Made by a program: the position numbers and the translations under genes. From the NCBI GenBank assembly GCA_027922465.2, contig BQMF02000069.1:1116001-1180000 (forward strand): a stretch of DNA of 64,000 nt. Reading direction: 5' to 3'. This document shows positions 1-11,352 of this stretch, piece by piece (the first letter of the stretch is position 1; every line of letters begins with the position of its first letter). Below the pieces are notes generated by a model. It made no database searches, was not told the origin of the DNA, and saw only the letters and a list, made by a program, of their open reading frames with translations. The stretch comes from Turritopsis dohrnii (taxonomy: Eukaryota > Cnidaria > Hydrozoa > Anthoathecata > Oceaniidae).

Positions 1-59
1 ATCACAACATTTGAGAGTCTTCTAGATATACATGTGCCAATTACAGCATCAATACAAAA

Positions 60-990
60 CTTACTGTGACCTTGTAGTTGCATTAATTAGAAAGAGCAAG
101 GCAACTTTTTACTCTGGCTATGATCAAACACAACTCCAGGAAATTATGGCAGGGGATTAGAGAGATACAAAGTACACTTTCTCCTTATTAACAAATCACT
201 TATACCAGATCCTTCCAAACTAGCTAATGCCTTCAATAACTTCTATAGTTCTGTTTCCTGTTCTATTCAATGAAATATGCATGCGCCATATTCTCAATAC
301 AAACTTCCTCTGTAATCCGATAGCAAACCCATTTTTATCAGACCTAATACTCTATTCGCAATTCAAAATCTCATTTGCTCTTTATCTGAAATGAAAATCA
401 TCAGGTCCAAACCGCATTCCTATCAAAATACTAAAACTTCTGCTTCGCAACTTAGATCTCCCAATCTTATTTCTGAACTATTCAATTGATCTTTCTCAAC
501 TGGCATTTTCCCGAATATCTTAAAAACTTCTAAAGTTGCTACGGTCTTTAAAAACAAAGGTTCTCGCAGGGATGCTTCTCACTAATGACCTAGATATCTT
601 GTGTCATACTTGAATAATCTAAACGACAAATTGATCTCTAGGCCTTTGATAGTGCTGACTATGACATTTTAATTTCAAAATTAAAATATTATGGAGTTAT
701 AGGCATTGCCCCTTCCTTCAGGTCTTATGTTACAGATCGAAAAACATATTATTGAATTTTAGATTGAGTTCCAAAGGTCAGTCCATTAGTCACCACTGTT
801 CTTACTTCATACAAACGATTTTTTACCCTATGATATAGTGACCCAGATCTGTTTGCAGATGACACAATAGTTTTCTGTTCTAAATCAAGGACTTTGAACA
901 TATTAAATTCAAATTGGCATTAGGAAAATTACACCCAATCAACATATAAAATACCATAGTGTCATTTTAGAACACCTGTCTTGATATTAA
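60..990 (+). pseudogene. Decayed non-LTR retrotransposon reverse transcriptase
   Basis: Short stretches read, in shifting frames, as successive blocks of a LINE-type reverse transcriptase (CR1/L2/jockey-like). Near 395 the translation gives SSGPNRIPIKILK, matching the usual KSSGPDGIP block. From about 500 it gives FSTGIFPNILKTSKV, matching the FSTGxFPxxLKxAKV block. From about 640 it gives AFDSADYDILISKLKYYG, matching the KAFDxVDHxILLxKLxxYG block. From about 850 it gives DLFADDTIVF, which is the catalytic FADD box. Several stops and frame changes lie between the blocks, and the stretch between the DYDIL and FADD blocks is shorter than usual, so a deletion is likely. The element enters from the left edge of the window. 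It once copied its own RNA into DNA and is now inactive. I am confident of the family level only. Confidence 0.8.
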
Positions 991-1000
991 CTGTCTATCA

Positions 1001-4000
1001 TACAATTTTGAATTATGCCTGTCAAATTATGGATGAGTCCACTTGCAAGCTGTTCTCCATACCTTATCCTTCAATTCATTTCCTGTTTGTTTCTCACTAC
1101 CTTAATGATAGAAATTTTCACACGTATTAATTTTTTCCACGAAAACCGTATTTTCCAAAAAAAGGAAACTTACAAAAACTCTGGATTTAGAAATTCCAAA
1201 TTCCATTCGATCGCCAGATGTCAGCAATAAAGAAAAGCACAGAAGTGCTCAAACAATAACAAGAACTGATTAAAGAAAGAAAGTTTAAAGAAATGGATGC
1301 GAAAAGATTCTCAAAATGGAAGTGAAACCACTGAAGAGAAGGAAACTCAAAACCAAACCCATACACTTAATGACAAAAGAACGTTATTCTGCTATTAATC
1401 ATCAATCAAACTATCCTGGGGGTCAAAAGAGCAAAACAATCTAAAAACAAACAGTATTAACTTTCGCACATATGCCTTTACTATATACTTACTATACTTT
1501 ACTTTACTATACTTTTTATACCAATTTTCACATATTTCTGACTCTTTTTGTACAAATGGGCGAAAATTAACACACACAAAATTTTTTATCTATTTTGGAA
1601 GCATGACATTCTTTAGCCGAGGAAGTATGAAAGTATCCATGCTTTATGATAAGTCAGAAGACGGGTACAGGGTACGGGTACAGGGGATAGAACCAAGAAT
1701 AGAAACATTTGAAGTGCAGTTGATAAAAAACCTTGAAGCTGAAGAAGGTCCAGTTTTTATTTTTTACGATGTCCCATATCGATATCTATTGACAATCACA
1801 ACTAGGTTTTTAATGTGACTTACGTTTCAAAACATTTTAATAAAATCCAATGGACATGTTGTGTTTAGTTTTTGCATATGTTATACTGGCGCGGCGATAA
1901 ATTTTATATCTAATTATTTGGGTTTATCGTAAGAGCTTTGGTGAAGCTTTAGTGGACACTCGGCTTAAGCAGGCTTATTGTGCACTTTCATACCCCTAAT
2001 ATTATTTATGATTCTTGCTTATTGATACCTAAATCTAACCCTAACCTGTTGATTTTGAGACCCAGGTTCCGTAATCAGCATGAAATTGGGGGGCACTTCT
2101 CATAATTTACATACAATTTTTCATAATTTACGTCAATATATGATCATTTAATTTCTGATGTGAACAGGAAGAATTTCAGAATAAAATTCCAAATCATAGG
2201 GCCAACATATCTTAGAGAATTTACACCATTAAGAACTGCATTTCATTTGGAAAACTGGACATTTCATTGATTTGTTCCCGACACAAATAATCACTTTCTT
2301 TGATTACGATCCGTGAAAAAAGTGAACAACCTGCTGCATGGTAAAATAAAGACAATAAAAAAAAGTTTATTACCAGCATTATGATACCCCATATACTTAA
2401 AACGAAACAGCAGTTAGATAACTTGGGGCCGCAAATTTTAGGCATCTTTCTGCTGAACGTGACACTTTCTTGTGAAAAATCTCCCAACAGCAAGTCAGTA
2501 GAGGTCATCATAAGTAATGTTTATGTTGCACCAGATTGGCAATAGTACAGTTGTTCACGGAGTAGTCTGGGCAACCATGAAGAAACTATTTGAGCATTTT
2601 ATTGTTATGCAATAATTGAAATAAATATTTTTTATAGATGCTTAGACTTAATTTGGAAGAACCTTCATTAAGTTTAATATCCATCTGGAATTATATGCAA
2701 CGATCAAATTTCTATGAAAAAACAAAAAAAAAAATGTGAGATTTTAGTTTAATTGACGAATCAATGATATATTGGAGCGCCTTTCTTGACATAAAAACAA
2801 GTACCGTGTAAAATTCGCAAATGATATGACACCCCAAAGGCGTTTTTAAACTTTCCTAGATTTGGGATACAAAACATCCATTTATAATATTTGCATGCAG
2901 AGCAGAATTTTGTTTTGAGGGCTGATTAATTAGGGCCAATAAAATTTTGCGAATTTTATTTCACAGGTTTAACTCACCGAAATAAAGCTCAGGTTGCCCT
3001 TTTCCTAAAAAAAGTGCCCTTTGGATGTTCATAATGTGCCCTTTTCCCTTCCGCCGTACGCTGCCCTGTCATTCTAGATTAGACCCTGCTAGTGATCTAA
3101 ATAATATACACACTTAAGAAAGTCCTAAATGCATCCCCTGCTATTGTACTCCACAAATAAATAGCCTAGAATTGAAGAAGTCGCATTACTTAAATGACTT
3201 CCAGTTCAACAACGCCTGGACTATTCGATCGCGAACCTTGCTTTTAAAGTCATCAACCTTCCAATTATCCCCCTCATTCCTTGAACTAGAACTGAGAAAA
3301 AGACCGAATAATACCCTCGTGATAACACTAAATAAGCTGGGACAACATTAATCAATCCATCCATACCCCAAACATTTCCCATCGATGCAGCCCTTGTTTA
3401 CAAAGACCTCAGAACAAAAGGCCTAATAACATAAGAATGTTATAAATAAACAGTGACCTGTTATTTGTCTCACAACTAAATTCAGCAACCAATTCGTCAA
3501 GTTATTTACTTGTCGTTAACCTTGGATCTAAATCAGGTGAAAGATCTCACGCACTTTCTTGTTTTTTTTTTCAGAATGAATACATCATTGAGAATATGGT
3601 TAAACCAAAGATTTCAACATTCGTGACCTTCGCTACATTTTCATTATCTTTGAGATATCCTATTTTGATCTTCGTGAATCACTAATAATGAACCCTGATG
3701 AGTCTGTACTTCCTCGTACTGTGAAATTTAACCTGTAAATAATGCTGCGTTTAGTTCTTCTGTTCATCAAACCACTTTACTATTTATTATTATTTATGTT
3801 ATGGAAAAATCCATTACCGCCAGTAGTGAATACCGATAAAACAGTAAGGAACGTAGTTCATGGAATAACTATTCTCACCGAGATTTCACTGAATAGTTTG
3901 ACGGCCTAAAATTGTTAGATCAACACACTGTAATGATCAAATGAACTCTACTACACTGTACTCTAACTCTGCTCTTATGTGAAATGGAAATCAGATGAAA

Positions 4001-4087
4001 ATAAATGCGCTGACATTATTTTGTTCACATTTGATTGGATGAACGACTACTATTTTCGCTTGAAAGAGCGAGGCACATGATTTGCTT
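1001..4087. other. Intergenic, no gene recognised
   Basis: Only short open frames without family resemblance occur here. An open frame of 71 codons at 1603-1818 has no supporting context. At about 2985-3060 the words TGCCCTTTTCC and GTGCCCTTTGGATG suggest the end of an unidentified repeat. No rRNA, tRNA or clear transposon terminus is visible. Confidence 0.4.
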
Positions 4088-4156
4088 CCAAAGTACCGTG
4101 GCTGATTCGAACAGCATGGTTTTCTTTTTAAACCAATAAAAATGATGAAAACTAAA

Positions 4157-4270
4157 ATGTGCGACCGCACGTTTAAAATATGCGGCCGTACGTTTTAATC
4201 TGCGGCCGCACGTTTATAATATGCGGCCGCACCTTATAACATGGGGCCGAACGTTTAAAATGTGCGGCCG
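4157..4270. repeat. Tandem GCGGCCGC-containing array, left arm
   Basis: About five units of the pattern TGCGGCCGCACGTTTAAAATA, with point changes such as GCGACCGC and GCGGCCGT. The array belongs to the left arm of the surrounding transposon and is mirrored by the array at 5577-5660. The units are themselves near-palindromic, so the single strand could fold extensively. Confidence 0.8.
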
Positions 4271-5576
4271 CATATTTTGTTGACAGGATGTTGTTTCTGG
4301 GCTTTTTCTATTAAACTAGCCGCCAAGGCGGCGTCGCTCGCCGCCGATGTTCACATGCTCTGTATCACTGTATCAATAAACGTCAAATTTCCTTATAAAC
4401 GGCTCGTACAACTTGTGTTCAACCAGAAGCATATTCGAAGTCACAACCTCTGATAAAACCAATCTTTTATCAGTGTAACAATACACTCAAAATGTAGAGA
4501 GAGAAAACTTCAACTTTTTATTAGCTTTTGTTGTAAAAAAGTTACCCACTCTAACATGGGTGCTATCAAACGTAAGGAAGAAATAGTTTCTCTTCTTAAA
4601 AACATCACGACGGAGGAGAGAAAAAAGGCACGTGCTAATTGAATAAATAGAATAAAAAACGTTCGATCAGAACGCTTAACAATTAAAAGAAGAAATTAAT
4701 TTGTTAAAAGAAAAGCAAAAAAAAAAAAAAAAAACACATTTTGTTTTGATATAATACTCTTTTTTTACCTATCGGTTTTTAAACATTTTGATTGCTCAAA
4801 AAAAAAGTTCACCCGTCTCAGACAGTCAGACAAGAGATAGTGGCAAATCGCACATGCTGCCACGTTCTGCCACTGCTGCTTTTTGTCCAAAATGTTTAAT
4901 CAGTTAGTTTCTTTGTATTTAGTTGATGTACTGTTTTCAAAGCCAAGTCAACGTGGAATATAAAACTAACAATAATGATAAAAACAAAACGTTATTCCTA
5001 TTTAGTTCATCAGCCAAAAAAAGTCACGTTCGATTGGGGTTGCAATGTATTTGCTTCGAACTCACGTCGCACACAAAAAAAGAAATAATTTCGCTCACAA
5101 CTCAATCTACCATTTTGCGTGACAGACAAACAAACAGACAAACAAACAGAGAATCGGCTATTAATATATAGACATGGTCTGGAAACTTTACACTACAACT
5201 AGATGGCGTATAATTATGAGGTCTGTCGAATTGAAATCTACAGCATCGTCAGCATATTTTAAGTTACAAAATATGGCGTTGTATGTGAAGGTATGTTGTT
5301 GTTGGAGATTGTTTAGAAAAGTGTGTTTGCGCCAAAATCTATTGGTTTTTCCTTTTCATTTACTTTTACTCCACCAAACTATCTAAGGACCCACACCAGT
5401 TTGCATCAACAATATCCATTGTGAAATGAAATGTATGCTGTAATGTGGTGTTTCAAATAATTTTTATGGAGTCAACAACTTGTGAGTTCTTTCGAAACTG
5501 AGATTTACTGACCAGAAAAGATAAAAATATAGACTAGATAAACTAAATGTTAATATATTATTTAAAGCCATCGACG

Positions 5577-5660
5577 AAATATGCGACCGCGCGTTTTAAA
5601 TATGCGGTCGCATAATTTAACGTGCGGCCGCATATTTTAAACGTGCGGCCGCATATTTTA
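5577..5660. repeat. Tandem GCGGCCGC-containing array, right arm
   Basis: Four units of the same ~20-bp pattern as at 4157-4270, in inverted order. They are followed by the shared segment TTTTAGTTTTCATCATTTTT and then the terminus. Confidence 0.8.
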
Positions 5661-6004
5661 GTTTTCATCATTTTTATTTGTTTAAAAAGAAAACCATGTT
5701 GTTCGAATCAGCCACGGTACCAAAGCCACACGGTGATGACAAAGTTTTGACCGCTAACGTTTTATTTTAGAAGTTATTTTAAGAAGTCTCAATTTCAAGT
5801 TCAGAATATCATATAACAAGAGCTTTGGGGTTTGAACGCAAGGCTTGTTCCCATTCTCCCTTAATAAGTAACATGATTTAAATTTGGCAATTTTGTTGGG
5901 ATCACCGAAGGGATATATATTTATATTTTGCCATCTTACTAGATAGATGGTTGTAACCCAGAAAAACATGAAAGAACTTGTGGAAATATCATATTGCACA
6001 GAAT

Positions 6005-6754
6005 TTAAACACGAAGTTTTTCTATTTTCTTTCTAAACCAATAGGATAGTTTCTGAAAAATGTTTCTGCCTTTTCGAGTTTTCTTCGTAAATCTGCATTC
6101 TTCCTGTGTTTCCATGTAGAAAGTGACATGCTTTGTATTTCGGCCACATTGTTGAATATTTTCGTCATTCAGTGTGACCATATAATCTTGCTTGATGGAG
6201 AGGTCGTTTTCTGGTCGATTGAATTCATCGTCTTCACAAAACGACACTATAGACATGCTGTCATCAAATCGGAATTCATATCTTCCAACTGGAATAACTT
6301 TCAGTTCATCGATGTTAGTTTTGCTATTCACATGTGTGAATGGTTTCAATGACTCTGCAGGAATCACCAGGGGATGTTTATTAAACTCTGGCTTGATGTC
6401 TTCATCGTGGAAGATTGGTAACGTTGAGACACTACCAAAACTGATCAACGATAAAGTATCTTCATCGTGAAATATCGGCAAAGATGATACACTGCCGAAA
6501 CTGATGTCTGACAATAAATCATCATCATTAGCGGATTCTTTTGGAGATAATTCGCTGAATATCATCTGCTTCTCCATCATCAAGCAATGATGCTCGCAAT
6601 GACGGCGTTTGTTCATCATTTGTTTCATAAATACATCACGCATTTTGTATCTGCAAGTGATTTTAATAAACGTACTTATCACAGTAGAAAATAAGCATCT
6701 AGCTTTAAAAGAGAGTTTTTGTGAAAAACACATACGAACGATCCAGCCACTCAT
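6005..6754 (-). CDS. Hypothetical acidic protein with internal tandem repeat
   Basis: I do not recognise this protein. The open frame is 249 codons from the Met at 6754 to the stop at 6005. A good splice acceptor (TTAAAATCACTTGCAG, exon start about 6650) lies just upstream of a second Met at 6643. The true product may therefore start at 6643 (212 aa) or be the last exon of a spliced gene, and the first ~37 residues may be intron. Visible features are a tandem duplication with units ISFGSVSSLPIFHDEDT and ISFGSVSTLPIFHDED around residues 86-120 of the long form, an acidic Ser/Asp-rich middle, and a basic tail (FTKKTRKGRN, then FRKKIEKLRV). No signal peptide or membrane segment is obvious in the 212-aa form. 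Length, repeat and composition support real coding. Function is unknown. Confidence 0.55.
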   Translation of the reverse strand: MSGWIVRMCFSQKLSFKARCLFSTVISTFIKITCRYKMRDVFMKQMMNKRRHCEHHCLMMEKQMIFSELSPKESANDDDLLSDISFGSVSSLPIFHDEDTLSLISFGSVSTLPIFHDEDIKPEFNKHPLVIPAESLKPFTHVNSKTNIDELKVIPVGRYEFRFDDSMSIVSFCEDDEFNRPENDLSIKQDYMVTLNDENIQQCGRNTKHVTFYMETQEECRFTKKTRKGRNIFQKLSYWFRKKIEKLRV

Positions 6755-6755
6755 T

Positions 6756-6763
6756 TGACGTCA
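6756..6763. promoter_or_regulatory. CRE-like palindrome TGACGTCA
   Basis: A perfect TGACGTCA lies directly upstream of the first Met of the 6005-6754 frame, with a second GACGTCA at 6775-6781. In animals this is the CREB/ATF binding site. The paired sites next to a candidate gene are suggestive, but the same octamer turns up elsewhere in this window (12863, 17861, 34672, 39455, 61399, 63985), so a chance or repeat-borne site is possible. Confidence 0.3.
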
Positions 6764-7137
6764 ATATTTTTGGAGACGTCATATGCAGACATCATGCTTT
6801 AAAAATGGTGGTATAAGTAGTGTTAATTTTTTTCATTCCTTTTTGGAAAAGCTTTATATTCACAAAATAAGAAATGGCGTCCAAGTTAGGTGAATTACTT
6901 TTTGGAATGGAATGTTCACAAAATGTTATTATCAACTAAATAGGTGAAGTCTACTTCTGAAATCATCCATTGTTTTGTGGTTTCGTCTTTTTGTTTCATC
7001 TCGACTTGGCATGCATGTAACTTTTTTATTTAGCAATTATTTCTAGTCCCTCCAAAAAAATAATTAAAATGTTACACGATAAATGGAAAATATAAATATA
7101 AAATGAAAAAGGAATACAGAAGTGGAATTGAAATAAT

Positions 7138-7318
7138 AAAAATTTACTTCAGAGATCTGAAGCTACTTTGCACGCTTATTTCAAGTGTTGATGTGAAGTT
7201 TCTAATGACTTTGTAGGGAAAAATTCACGAACAACTCTAAGTTGATTATAATTCCCTACAAATCTATAGAAATATAGTTTCGTGTAGACGAAACATTATT
7301 TTCCCGAATCCCGCTAAT
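7138..7318 (+). repeat. Dispersed repeat (family F), partial copy
   Basis: It shares long identical stretches with copies at 47161-47341, 50474-50775 and 50880-51145, for example TTTGCACGCTTATTTC, TCTAATGACTTTGTAGGG and CGAATCCCGCTAAT. This copy lacks the first ~100 bp present in the 50474 copy. No coding potential is visible. Surrounding bases 6790-7137 and 7319-7877 show nothing recognisable. Confidence 0.75.
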
Positions 7319-7884
7319 AAAAATCTTTTGACACATTGGTCTCTTTTTTAACGGTGTTCAATTCGCTGTGTTTAGATTAAATAGACTGACATTATAAGTT
7401 TGTCTGTGAGGGATTGACCATGGATTATTAAAAAGGCGTTAAAGAAGTTCTACGACCGCTTATATCTGATAAAACACTCTTTCGCAACTTTAAACTATCT
7501 TAAAAAATGAGAAAACAAATCTAAAACATCTTCAAGGAAACCTTGTTGAGCATCAAACTTTGGAGAATTAGTATTTGCGTAGTCAGCATAAACTTCATGG
7601 GGAAGTCCTTTAACAAATTCCGTTGTCGGCATTTCGAGCAGTCCGAAAGTAGCTTGTATTTACCTTTAATTTGTTGGAATTCGGTCACGTGATCACAAAA
7701 GTGTGCATATAATAATATTTGTTGAAAAGAATGAGATCACAATAAGTTTGTTATAACAGCCAGAACAGGGAGTCAACAAATCTCTCAATCCGTCAGACCT
7801 TTTCTCCATAGTCTCGTGCACTGGCTCACTTTTCTTTCCTTTTTTTTTCTCCCCTTACACATTTTATCAAGTTATTTAATAATA

Positions 7885-8853
7885 ACTAGCATGTAGCTTT
7901 AGCTAAAAATGCCCCCACGCTCAAGCATTCCAATTTGTACACACAGCAAGCTATACATTGCAAGCCTATACAACGGAAACAAAAACAAACAAAACTTTGT
8001 TACTTTTTGTTATCTCTTTAGGCCTATGTCACACTGATGCTAATATACCTTTCAAAAAGTGTAAATAAGGCTTAACAAGTAATATCAGAAAGTATTTGTT
8101 ACAAACAAAAGAAATGTGTGAACTGAAACATGGATACGTATTTTATAATCAAAGTAAAATTTGTTAAAGAAATTATGTAAGAGCCAAAAGAAAAAAAAAC
8201 ACTTTTTCGAAAAAAAAATATTAAAGCGAAAAATCCATTAGAAATTTGCGTTTCAAACTTTAGTTCAAAACAAAAAATAGCCAACGTTCACATAAAATAG
8301 CAAGAAAAAAATATAAAAAGGTTTTATTGATCATGAGTGGAGGACAGTTAAAGAAGAAAAACAAGAATTTGTAATATGGCTTTCTTGCATACACAGAAAT
8401 CCAATTAAAATGGCAAGATCTACCAAAAATCAGTGCATTTAATAAAATTTATTGAACGAAAGATTTAGAGCTAAAATATATACAAACATAAAATGTATGC
8501 TTGGCAAAATTTCAGATTTCAAGCTGTGCTTCAAAATCCTTGTTGTTCACTTCACTAAAAAAACGCAAAAGTAATATAAAAAATGTTTAATTAATTTTAG
8601 CATACGAACTTTTTAAATAACATAATATATTATAATAATAAATTAGGAAAGAGATACGAGAAAACATTCTGTCTCCCACTTATAGTACCATGTTTTGAAA
8701 CGGGAAAAACGCAAAGTCAGCTAATAATTGTATTCCACCGTGTAACGTCAACACGAAAGTTGGAAGATGATGATGAACAAAATCGGAAACTGACATTCGC
8801 CTATCTCGTGAAACTACTATGCCTCCTCGCTCGCTTACGCTCGCTGCGGGGGC
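7885..8853 (+). mobile_element. Family A ~1-kb non-coding element, copy 1
   Basis: It starts ACTAGCATGTAGCTTTAGC and ends CGCTCGCTGCGGGGGC, flanked by a perfect 7-bp direct repeat AATAATA (7878-7884 and 8854-8860). Copies occur at 17984-19633 (same orientation) and at 47527-48556 and 53652-54692 (inverted). The two termini are not inverted repeats of each other; only GCCCCCAC/GCCCCCGC is shared in inverted form, offset by 26 bp at the left end. No open frame is conserved. Clean duplications show that it moved as a unit, but the class (DNA transposon, SINE-like or other) is unclear. Confidence 0.75.
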
Positions 8854-8860
8854 AATAATA

Positions 8861-9775
8861 CTTAATAATATTTTGATATTTTTATTTGAAATTTATGTTC
8901 TAGGGAGAAGAACCATATATTATTGTATGGATCCCAATTTGATGATTAAAAAAAATAATAATAATAAAAAAAAAATTACAAAACGGGGAACAAACGTAAC
9001 CCCAAATTTAACCCTTTTGTCAGCAAAACCAAAAACAAATTTTTTAACATTTAACCTAAAATATTATGTGGAAGTTTTCGGTCTCTACCAGCGCAACCAT
9101 ACTATACCATCTTTAGTTATAAGAAGTTGAACCTCTCACCAACCTATTACCAAGTCACTTATGCAGCTCAAGTTTGAATGAAGTTGCCGTGACAGGATTG
9201 ATAGGTTCTTCAATGTCTTCCATTGCTGTGGTATGGGACCTAAGTTGCATCCATCGAAGATCACGATTCGGGTAGCCACACTAATCTTTCATGACGATGT
9301 CGAAATTTCTGAGCAATAGTATTTTCAAAGCGAATGCTAAATGAACGTAAAGCAACGCAGCAAGTAATGGAACATTTGAACTGCAGTACAATCAAGACTT
9401 TGTTTACCATGTTACAAGGAACACGAAAAATAAATATTCTTCCAAAGTTATTTCGTGTTTTTCCCTATCAAAACTATCATGTTCCGCCCTTTCTTGTGTA
9501 TTAGAGATCGTGCAGATTTTGAATAAGGTAACTTTAAGGATCTTTTACGATTATGGGGAAGCCCCAGCGCTGATCGTTTTCATTGGCTTATAAAGGAAAA
9601 TCCTTAAAATAAGCTGTTTTGATTAGTTGACAATGTGTATTTCCTAAATTTAACCTCTCACCAAACGTATTGGTTAAAATTTTACAACGCCTTTGATGTA
9701 ATGGTGGACAGTTAACAGGAACGGAATGAGATCTAGTGGATGAGATCTAGTGGGTTTACCTGCATATCAACTCTG
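8861..9775. other. Intergenic, no gene recognised
   Basis: AT-rich sequence without a recognised gene or complete repeat. A 103-codon frame at 8819-9130 begins inside the end of the family A element and is A-run rich, so it is discounted. Confidence 0.4.
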
Positions 9776-9778
9776 TTA

Positions 9779-11352
9779 AGGGGGGCGCAAATCGGCCAAC
9801 ATGTTGGCCAATATTTTGACCAACATCGACTGACCAACATGTTGGCCAACAATGTTGGCCGGTTTGCGTTAGGCGCCAACGTGCTCAAGAAGAAAAAAAA
9901 TCTCAAAAAATGTTGGCCAACATTTCCGCAAAAATGTGCATGTTGGTAGCACGTTTGTCGGTTTGCGCTGGGTTGCCAACATGTTGGCCAACATTTCGAC
10001 CAACATTTTAGCTTTCGTGGTAGGAGCCTTTCTTCCAACTTGAGGCACAATAGATGAAGAGAAAACGCCAAGAGAGTTCTCGATATTCTCCGATCTCCAG
10101 CTCCCTCGCGCCATTTCGCCTGTAGAAGTAACGGAATCGACAAATCCATGGGAGTATATTCATTTCTGCTTTTCGACTTGCGGAGAAAATTGTGCAGAAC
10201 CAAAGCACATGCTGTGATGGTACGAGCTTTTTCTGGCGATAAGCGTACTGGTTGTAAAAAGATTCTCCATTTATTTGCCAGTATTCCAAATAGATTCTCG
10301 GAAATTCTTCGTGCTCGGCTATGCCGGTAGTTATAGATTCGCTTTTCAGGGGTTAAATTTGCTTGAGGATAGGGCTTCATCATGTACGACTTTTAGGCGA
10401 ATGCGTCATCCCCAACAAAAATATGCTGGATATTGGTATATCCATGAGGTAAAGGAGTAGGGTCTGGGATGTTCATACTATTTTCCTCAATTTTTCTGCG
10501 CAAATCTGAGTTATTCCAAACTCCAGAATCATTCATTCGTCCATTACTACCTATATCCGCATAAATACACTCATAATCAGGACCAGCTATAGCCAATAAG
10601 ATTATTGAAAAACTTTTCTTGTAGTTGAAATATTCAGAACCAGTGCCAGGCGGAGGTCTTATTAGGATATGCTTTCCAGCGCCTATGCAATTGGGAAAGT
10701 TCCACCTTGATGAAAACTTCTTAGATATCTTGTTCCAATCATCTGCACTTGAAGGTATCTTGATATACTCTTTTCCAATGTACTCTGTGATCGCTTTAGT
10801 AACCTCATCAACAATATAAGATAATGTTCTTTCAGATACTCTGAATTGGAAACTTAAAGACTTATAAGTTTCTCCTGTCGCAAGGAACCGAATGGTGAGC
10901 ACTAATCTTTGAGCCGCTGAGATTGTTTGATGAGCTCCCATTACACCTGATTCTTTTGGTGTTATGTATGGTTCGATGAAAGCAAGAATCTCTTTAAACG
11001 ATTCATAGGTCATTCTCATCATTTCCCTGTAACTTTTTGTGTCTTCAGCCAGTAATTCCTGTAGTAAGTTTGTATACAGCCCTTCGCTGTTTCTTCTTCG
11101 AACCCATTTTCTTGTAGGGCCACGTCTTTTTTTTGTCGTCGTCATCAAGCAAGAGAACGAGTGCCAAACAAGCAGCAGCTTCAGACTCTGACATCCTTCT
11201 TCATTGGAAGTCAAAAACAAATGAATGAACATTTCGTAATGTTGGCTACTTGTTTTTTTAAAAAATATACGCCAACGCAAACCGTAGCAACATGTTGGCC
11301 GAAATGTTGGTCGAAAATGTTGGCCAACATGTTGGCCGGTTTGCGCCCCACT
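9779..11352 (-). mobile_element. PIF/Harbinger DNA transposon
   Basis: The termini AGGGGGGCGCAAATCGGCC and (inverted) AGTGGGGCGCAAACCGGCC are flanked by a 3-bp TTA duplication (9776-9778 and 11353-11355), typical of PIF/Harbinger. Inside both ends lie repeated near-palindromes of the type CCAACATGTTGGCCAACA, more extensively on the left (9798-9865 and 9911-10005) than on the right (11289-11336). The element is 1574 bp and encodes only a transposase on the minus strand. The Myb-like second protein of full-length Harbinger elements is absent. The transposase is broken (see 10010-11145), so this copy cannot move itself. Confidence 0.9.
10010..11145 (-). pseudogene. Harbinger (HARBI1-like) DDE transposase, disrupted
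   Basis: The frame from Met 11145 carries family hallmarks: RRGPTRKWVRRR, then LLQELLAEDTKSYREMMRM, a helix-turn-helix region (AAQRLVLTIRFLATGETYKSL), FPNCIGAGKH, ADIGSNGRMNDSGVWNNS, FVGDDAF, and RRISENLFGILANKWRIF, which holds the catalytic Glu. Three lesions are visible. First, the usual CIGAxDGKH motif reads CIGAGKH, so two codons including the first catalytic Asp are missing. Second, TAA at 10393-10395 sits in frame right after GDDAFA. Third, near 10145 the frame shifts: the expected tail (GFVDSVTSTGEMARGSWR) continues in another frame. The enzyme would have cut and joined transposon ends in the nucleus; this copy is dead. Confidence 0.9.

Larger units (their letters stand above)
4094..5719. 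mobile_element. Non-autonomous DNA transposon with tandemly repeated terminal inverted repeats
   Basis: Both ends carry TACCGTGGCTGATTCGAAC in inverted orientation (4094 and 5719), flanked by a perfect 6-bp direct repeat CCAAAG (4088-4093 and 5720-5725), the expected target-site duplication. The inverted arms continue for about 170 bp through a TTTTCATCATTTTTAT-type segment into tandem ~20-bp units containing GCGGCCGC or GCGACCGC (4157-4270 and 5577-5660). The interior holds no intact transposase. A 28-codon frame at 4557 (MGAIKRKEEIVSLLKN...) followed by stops may be a coding remnant. A 6-bp duplication does not match Tc1/mariner (TA), Harbinger (3 bp) or hAT (8 bp), so I leave the superfamily open. 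Confidence 0.8.

Noticed and set aside
1603..1818. 71-codon plus-strand frame
   Set aside because: Plausible composition but no family resemblance, no flanking exon signals, and within the length range expected by chance.
9733..10010. C-terminal extension of the Harbinger frame rich in Cys and Trp
   Set aside because: It is the translation of the subterminal CCAACATGTTGG arrays and the flank past the TIR, after a frameshift.
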